NCBI GenBank assembly: GCA_026400305.1
Contig: JAPLPI010000027.1
Span: 1-9,672 of the forward strand
Origin: Alphaproteobacteria bacterium
GTDB lineage: Bacteria; Pseudomonadota; Alphaproteobacteria; Micropepsales; Micropepsaceae
DNA length: 9,672 nucleotides
Reading direction: 5' to 3'
The notes beneath the pieces are model-generated. The model saw only the letters and a program-made list of their open reading frames with translations, was not told where the DNA came from and did not search any database. Made by a program: the position numbers and the translations under genes. Shown here piece after piece: positions 5,818 to 9,672 of this stretch. The first letter of the stretch is position 1; every line of letters begins with the position of its first letter.

Positions 5818-6626
5818 GCCGGTGTCACGTCCGTCGAATCCGCCATGCGCGCCGCCTCAGCCTTGACCCGGCTACGCTCGATGAACATCACGCTGAGAAT
5901 GGAAATCTCGTAGAGCAGCACCAGCGGCACCGCCAAGCTCAGCATCGAGATAGCGTCGGGCGGGGTGAAGATCGCCGCCACCGCGAACAGCGCGACGATG
6001 GCATAGCGGCGCATGTCGCGCAGCGCCTTGGCGCCGACGATGCCGACCTTAGCCAGCAGCGACAGCAGCACCGGCAACTGGAAGGTCAGGCCGAAGGCAA
6101 AGATCAACGTCATCACCAAGTCGAGATAATCACTGACCTTGGCCTGGAGCTGGATGCCCATCGCTTTGTCGGTGGCCGGAATCTGGTAGCCAGCAAAGAA
6201 CTCAATCGAGAAGGGCAGCATGATGTAATAGACAAAGGCCGCGCCCAGCGAAAACATGATGGGCACGAAAACCAGGAACGGCCAGAAGGCGTTCTTCTCG
6301 TGCTTGTAAAGGCCGGGCGCCACGAACAGCCAGATCTGCCAGGCGATGGTCGGGAACCCCAGGCAGATGCCGCCGAACATGCCGATCTTGACGTTGGTGA
6401 AAAACACCTCGGTCAGCGCGGTGTAGATCAGGTGATTGGTGGCCGCATGCAGCGGCCTGGTCAGAAAAGCGAAAATCTGGTTGGCGAAAGAAAACGAGAC
6501 CGCAAAGCAGATACCGAAGGACAGCACCGACCAGATAAGCCGGGTGCGCAGCTCCAGCAGATGCTCCATCAGGGGCGCCTTAGTGGCGTCCAGTGCCGCT
6601 TCGTCTTCGGGGGTCGGCGTGATCAC
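5814..6626 (-). CDS. tatC: Sec-independent (Tat) translocase subunit TatC
   Basis: A 270-residue polytopic protein with the TatC N-terminal signature MEHLLELRTRLIWSV at about residues 20-34 and six hydrophobic segments. The conserved cytoplasmic loop FVAPGLYKHEKN (101-112) carries E110, equivalent to the glutamate involved in twin-arginine recognition, and IFTPPD near 219-224 is also typical. TatC with TatB forms the inner-membrane receptor for folded proteins bearing twin-arginine signal peptides. The start is a GTG at 6624-6626 that overlaps the tatB stop as GTGA, implying coupled translation. The stop overlaps that of the convergent histidine kinase, so no terminator fits between the two. 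Length and motifs are intact. Confidence 0.97.
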   Translation of the reverse strand: MITPTPEDEAALDATKAPLMEHLLELRTRLIWSVLSFGICFAVSFSFANQIFAFLTRPLHAATNHLIYTALTEVFFTNVKIGMFGGICLGFPTIAWQIWLFVAPGLYKHEKNAFWPFLVFVPIMFSLGAAFVYYIMLPFSIEFFAGYQIPATDKAMGIQLQAKVSDYLDLVMTLIFAFGLTFQLPVLLSLLAKVGIVGAKALRDMRRYAIVALFAVAAIFTPPDAISMLSLAVPLVLLYEISILSVMFIERSRVKAEAARMADSTDVTPA

Positions 6627-7051
6627 GGCGCGTGACCTGGAAGCGGTATGGGCTCTGCAGGCGGAGACGCGGCGGCATGATCGGTGACTTCAAACTCGCC
6701 GCTGCGCGGTTCGATAGGACCTTCCACCGGCGCAGTGACTTCGGCGGTCTGTGCGGTACCGTCGGTCATCGCCGCCTCGTTGACCGATGTGGTCGCATCA
6801 TTCATCGCGCCCATCATGTCCGACACGGGATTGTTCTTTTTCAGGTCCTCGATTTCCTTGCGCAGCTCGTCCAGTTCGGTCTGGCGGGCCATTTCGTCGA
6901 AACTCTTGCGGAACTCGTTGGCCATTGCGCGGGCCTTACCAGCCCACTTGCCCGCCATGTGCATCAGGCGCGGCAAATCCTTCGGCCCCACCACGACAAG
7001 CGCGACGACGAGCAGGATGAGGATATGGCTCCAGCTGAACAGGTCGAACAT
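6623..7051 (-). CDS. tatB: Sec-independent (Tat) translocase subunit TatB
   Basis: A 142-residue protein beginning MFDLFSWSHILILLVVALVV, an N-terminal membrane helix. The hinge GPKDLPRLM at about 22-30 and the amphipathic helix MAGKWAGKARAMANEFRKSF follow. That GP-hinge and the early Ser/His are TatB features rather than TatA ones. A charged coiled-coil stretch (about 58-72) and a low-complexity acidic, alanine- and proline-rich tail complete it, as is usual for alphaproteobacterial TatB. It pairs with TatC to receive Tat substrates. It lies 21 nt after tatA and overlaps tatC by 4 nt, so tatABC is a single unit. The ribosome-binding site before the ATG at 7051 is weak. Confidence 0.95.
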   Translation of the reverse strand: MFDLFSWSHILILLVVALVVVGPKDLPRLMHMAGKWAGKARAMANEFRKSFDEMARQTELDELRKEIEDLKKNNPVSDMMGAMNDATTSVNEAAMTDGTAQTAEVTAPVEGPIEPRSGEFEVTDHAAASPPAEPIPLPGHAP

Positions 7052-7072
7052 GGAAAGTTACCGGACCGCCGT

Positions 7073-7213
7073 TCAGACGGTGGGACCCTTCTTGAAGCTG
7101 TTGATACCCTTGCCGAAGTCGCCCATCAGGTCGGAGACCTTGCCGCGGCCGCCAAACAGGACCAAGGCGACGGCGCCCAAAATTAGCCAGTGCCAGATGC
7201 CGAACGTACCCAT
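7073..7213 (-). CDS. tatA: Sec-independent (Tat) translocase subunit TatA, unusually short
   Basis: A 46-residue protein beginning [20 protein letters not shown], the standard TatA membrane helix, followed by the hinge and amphipathic helix [20 protein letters not shown] and ending FKKGPTV. These features are diagnostic of alphaproteobacterial TatA, which oligomerises to let folded substrates cross the inner membrane. The ATG at 7211-7213 has an excellent AGGAGAAG site at 7218-7225. The usual charged C-terminal tail is missing: the gene stops at TGA 7073-7075, right after the conserved FKKG, where family members normally run on to 60-90 residues. The other frames past the stop do not give an obvious TatA tail, so a simple frameshift is not apparent. 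tatB follows 21 nt later. Confidence 0.93.
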   Translation of the reverse strand: MGTFGIWHWLILGAVALVLFGGRGKVSDLMGDFGKGINSFKKGPTV

Positions 7214-7293
7214 GAGACTTCTCCTAAACTCTTGAAATCCTGAACATTTGGCTGCGCCTCCCGCCCATGGGCACCAGCCTTGCCCCCTTTAAA

Positions 7294-7315
7294 GCGCCTT
7301 TGGGGGCCAAGGCGC
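7294..7315 (-). terminator. Possible ppx terminator hairpin
   Basis: GCGCCTT (7294-7300) and AAGGCGC (7309-7315) form a perfect 7-bp stem with an 8-nt loop, 24 nt past the ppx stop on the minus strand. The transcript then reads TTTAAAGGGGG, only a short T-run, so termination would be weak or partial. The adjacent CCCCC and GGGGG runs could form a competing structure. It would separate ppk-ppx from tatABC, or allow only partial read-through. The rest of the 126-nt gap (7214-7339) holds the tatA ribosome-binding site and a GCCCATGGGC palindrome (7263-7272), and no gene. Confidence 0.35.
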
Positions 7316-7339
7316 AAGGTCAGGCCGAAAAAGCGGTTA

Positions 7340-8806
7340 TTACCCGACCAGAATTTCGCCTTTTCGGCCAAGGGCGCCGGCCAGTTCGCCTAGCCTTTTC
7401 TGCACCGGCTCCCCTGCGATGGCCTCGCGGCGGGTCGGCACTTCCAGGATTACCTTGGACGGGGTCATGCGCAGACGATAGTTGGATAATTCCCCCGCCG
7501 CGCTGGCCGACAGCGAAAATGCGAAGCGCCAGGCCAGACCCAGCACCAAAGCGCGCTTTTCGTCTTCCTTTTCCAACAGGCCCGACAGCGCCATGCTTTG
7601 GGGCACATCCTCGTCGCCCGAGTAACGGTGAAACACTGAGGCCGCGATCAAGGCGCGGTAGCGGTGGCTGGCCCCGGCAAAGGGCGCGGTCAGAACCTGG
7701 CCGAAGGCACCCAGGGCGCGATCATCGGGATGACGCCGCCACGCTACATCCGAGAAGAGAGCGCTGGCCTCGCGGATGTGGGCATCCAGCTGGCTGTCGC
7801 CGTCGAACAGCGGTGCCGTCCAGTCCAGCATCTCATGGGCATGCACCGGCACGCGCGCGGCGCGGGCGTTGGCAGCGCGGGCATATTCCACCAGCGGGTT
7901 CTTGCCGCGCTCCTCCGGCGCCAGCGCGGCATAGAGCAATCCTTCGCGCAGGCCATAAGCGGAGATCACCACATCCTTGATGTCGCCGGCTTCCAGCAGC
8001 CGCTCCAGTACCACCGCACCATAAGGCAGGCTTTCCGCGCGGCGCTTGGAGACAACCTTGATCTTGCGCACACTGTCCTTCGACAGGCCGGCTAGCAGCC
8101 GGCACAGGCGCAGCGCCCGCCAACGCGGAATGGTGTAATGCTGCAGCACATGGAGCGGATAGTTATGCTCCTCCATGTCGACGCGCGCGAAGCTGCGCCA
8201 GATGCCGCCCACCGCATACAGCGCAGGGGCCGACAGGCCGGGGATGTTCTTCAGCCCCCTGTCGACGATGTCGCGTGCCTTGTCAGGATCGCCCTTGCTC
8301 TGGTCCATCAGCCGCAAGGGCCCGAACGGCAGGGTATAGGCATTGCCGGTCTTGCCGCCCTTCACCGAAACCATGTCCAGGCTGCCGCCGCCCAAATCCG
8401 CCGCCAGCCCGTCGGCATCGGGAATGCCCGCCACCACGCCTTCGGCGGCGATGCGCGCTTCCTCTTCGCCCGCAAGGATACGGATCGGCCTGCCCCAGGC
8501 AGCTTCGGCGCGGCGGATAAATTCGGCGCCATTGCTGGCGTCGCGCGCCGCTGCCGTGGCGACGGCGTCACGAATTTCCACGTTCAGTCCGTCGGCGATC
8601 AGGCGGAACCGCGCCAGCGCTTCCAGCGCCGCGGCGCAGCCTTCGGCATGCAGGCAGCCAGTGGTGACCATGTCCCGGCCGATGGCGCAGATGGATTTTT
8701 CGTTCTGCAGGGTGGCAGCCACCCTATTCTGCGCCTCGTACACGACCAGTCGCACCGAATTGGAGCCGATGTCGACAATCGCGACAGCCCCCCCCGCTTT
8801 TGCCAT
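7340..8806 (-). CDS. ppx: Exopolyphosphatase / guanosine pentaphosphate phosphatase (Ppx/GppA family)
   Basis: A 488-residue member of the sugar-kinase/actin-fold Ppx/GppA family. The first phosphate loop VDIGSNSVRLVVYE is at 11-24, the ATAAARDASNG segment at about 83-93, GEEEARIA with its probable catalytic glutamate at 113-120, and the second phosphate loop ADLGGGSLDM at 136-145. A C-terminal helical region (HD-like in longer Ppx proteins) fills the rest. It releases phosphate from polyphosphate chains or from pppGpp; sequence alone does not decide between these, but the direct pairing with ppk favours polyphosphate. The ATG lies 3 nt after the ppk stop, so the two are an operon. A run of eight G (8788-8795) sits at codons 4-6 and is a hotspot for indels. 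No frameshift is seen in this copy. Confidence 0.94.
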   Translation of the reverse strand: MAKAGGAVAIVDIGSNSVRLVVYEAQNRVAATLQNEKSICAIGRDMVTTGCLHAEGCAAALEALARFRLIADGLNVEIRDAVATAAARDASNGAEFIRRAEAAWGRPIRILAGEEEARIAAEGVVAGIPDADGLAADLGGGSLDMVSVKGGKTGNAYTLPFGPLRLMDQSKGDPDKARDIVDRGLKNIPGLSAPALYAVGGIWRSFARVDMEEHNYPLHVLQHYTIPRWRALRLCRLLAGLSKDSVRKIKVVSKRRAESLPYGAVVLERLLEAGDIKDVVISAYGLREGLLYAALAPEERGKNPLVEYARAANARAARVPVHAHEMLDWTAPLFDGDSQLDAHIREASALFSDVAWRRHPDDRALGAFGQVLTAPFAGASHRYRALIAASVFHRYSGDEDVPQSMALSGLLEKEDEKRALVLGLAWRFAFSLSASAAGELSNYRLRMTPSKVILEVPTRREAIAGEPVQKRLGELAGALGRKGEILVG

Positions 8807-8809
8807 GAC

Positions 8810-9672
8810 CTATTTCCGGCGCGCGGGCGGATTCTGCATCTTGAGCGCGCGACCGCGGCCCGAAAGCGACGGGTTGGTCATGAAATAGGTGTGCGCAGAG
8901 AAAGCATCGCCGTCCTCGGAATGATAATCACGAACATAGCGCCCGTCCGGCTCCATGTACCAGCTTTGCGCCTGGTCTTTCAGCTGCGCCACCATGATCT
9001 GGTCAAGGACTTGTTGATGGACCGTGGGGTTTTCGACCGGAACCAGCGTTTCCACCCGGCGGTCCAGGTTGCGCGGCATCCAGTCGGCCGAGGAGATATA
9101 GACCCTGGCGTCCTTGTGCGGCAGTTCATGGCCGTTGCCGAAGCAGACGATGCGGCTGTGTTCCAGGAAGCGGCCAACGATGGATTTGACCCGGATATTC
9201 TCCGACAGGCCCGGTACGCCGGGACGCAGGCAGCAGATGCCGCGCACGATCAGCTCGATCTTCACGCCCCCCTGGCTGGCGCGGTACAGGCCGTCGATCA
9301 TGCCCGGATCCACCAGGGAGTTCAGCTTGACCCAAATGCAGGCCGGCTTGCCGGCGCGTGCGTTCATGATCTCCTGCTGGATGCATTCGATCAGCCGTCC
9401 GCGCAGGGTCAGCGGCGACATGGCCAGCTTTTCAAGGCTGGTCGGCTCGGCATAGCCGGTGATGAAATTGAACAGCTGCGCCGCATCGCGCCCCAGCGCC
9501 GGATCAGCGCTGAACAGCGATAGGTCGGTGTAGATCTTGGCGGTGTTGGGGTGATAGTTGCCGGTGCCGAAATGGCAATAAGTGACGAGCTGTCCGCCTT
9601 CGCGCCGCACCACCAAGCTGATCTTGGAGTGAGTCTTCAGCGCGATGAAGCCATAAACCACTTGCACGCCGG
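8810..9672 (-). CDS. ppk: Polyphosphate kinase PPK1, C-terminal part (N-terminus outside the window)
   Basis: The last 286 residues of PPK1, open to the window edge. The fragment begins at [16 protein letters not shown], whose LKTHxK motif holds the histidine that is autophosphorylated in this family (H435 in E. coli). [19 protein letters not shown] follows, then [19 protein letters not shown] with the second conserved histidine (H592 in E. coli), then [17 protein letters not shown], all standard PPK1 signatures in order. The enzyme reversibly polymerises the terminal phosphate of ATP into polyphosphate. The TAG stop at 8810-8812 precedes ppx by 3 nt, giving a synthesis/degradation pair in one transcript. 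The start and roughly 400 N-terminal residues should lie beyond position 9672. Confidence 0.96.
   Translation of the reverse strand, partial: GVQVVYGFIALKTHSKISLVVRREGGQLVTYCHFGTGNYHPNTAKIYTDLSLFSADPALGRDAAQLFNFITGYAEPTSLEKLAMSPLTLRGRLIECIQQEIMNARAGKPACIWVKLNSLVDPGMIDGLYRASQGGVKIELIVRGICCLRPGVPGLSENIRVKSIVGRFLEHSRIVCFGNGHELPHKDARVYISSADWMPRNLDRRVETLVPVENPTVHQQVLDQIMVAQLKDQAQSWYMEPDGRYVRDYHSEDGDAFSAHTYFMTNPSLSGRGRALKMQNPPARRK

Noticed and set aside
5754..6635. Plus-strand open frame of 293 codons opposite tatC
   Set aside because: Its composition is highly charged and repetitive (His, Gln, Arg, Asp), as expected for the antisense of a membrane protein gene; no motif or good start context.
7263..7272. 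GCCCATGGGC palindrome upstream of tatA
   Set aside because: A single short GC-rich palindrome without a second copy or a fitting promoter; not enough to call an operator.
7183..7371. Minus-strand 62-codon frame spanning the ppx end and the tatA start
   Set aside because: It overlaps both ppx and tatA out of frame, has no recognisable motif, and tatA has the clear ribosome-binding site there.
8138..9523. Long plus-strand open frame of 461 codons opposite ppx and ppk
   Set aside because: It is a shadow of two well-recognised genes in GC-rich DNA; the translation is His/Arg/Gln-rich low-complexity with no family motif.

Overview
The window is a GC-rich chromosomal segment, most likely from an alphaproteobacterium. 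It carries the alphaproteobacterial housekeeping order tatA-tatB-tatC, serS-surE, an M23/LytM lipoprotein, a DUF815 ATPase and yajC-secD. Nearly everything is on the minus strand; the exceptions are the DUF815 ATPase and a sensor histidine kinase. I see no phage, IS, CRISPR, tRNA or rRNA, and no stretch longer than 180 bases outside genes.

Reading the minus strand from high to low coordinates: the C-terminal part of polyphosphate kinase ppk (8810 to the window edge) is followed after 3 nt by the exopolyphosphatase/GppA gene ppx (7340-8806). A 126-nt gap with a hairpin leads to tatA (7073-7213, only 46 residues), tatB (6623-7051) and tatC (5814-6626), the twin-arginine translocon. A plus-strand two-TM histidine kinase (4751-5817), split by a frameshift, lies between tatC and serS. 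Then come serS (3276-4571), surE (2512-3276, overlapping by 1 nt) and a LytM lipoprotein (1701 to about 2344 or further upstream) that is also frameshifted. The plus-strand DUF815 ATPase (826-1704) is convergent with the lipoprotein and divergent from yajC (437-733), which is followed by the start of secD (1-432, running off the window).

Functionally the segment combines polyphosphate synthesis and breakdown (ppk-ppx), export of folded (Tat) and unfolded (YajC-SecD) proteins, seryl-tRNA charging, nucleotide salvage (SurE) and probable cell-wall hydrolase control (degenerate LytM lipoprotein).

I found no convincing undescribed system. The points that deserve a second look are: two frameshifted genes (histidine kinase, LytM lipoprotein) among intact essential ones; two convergent gene pairs that each share a CTAG at their stop codons, leaving no intergenic space for a terminator; a strong terminator-like hairpin in front of serS facing the serS direction; an unusually short TatA; the absence of pcm between surE and the LytM gene; and a lipoprotein signal sequence with no ordinary start codon in frame.
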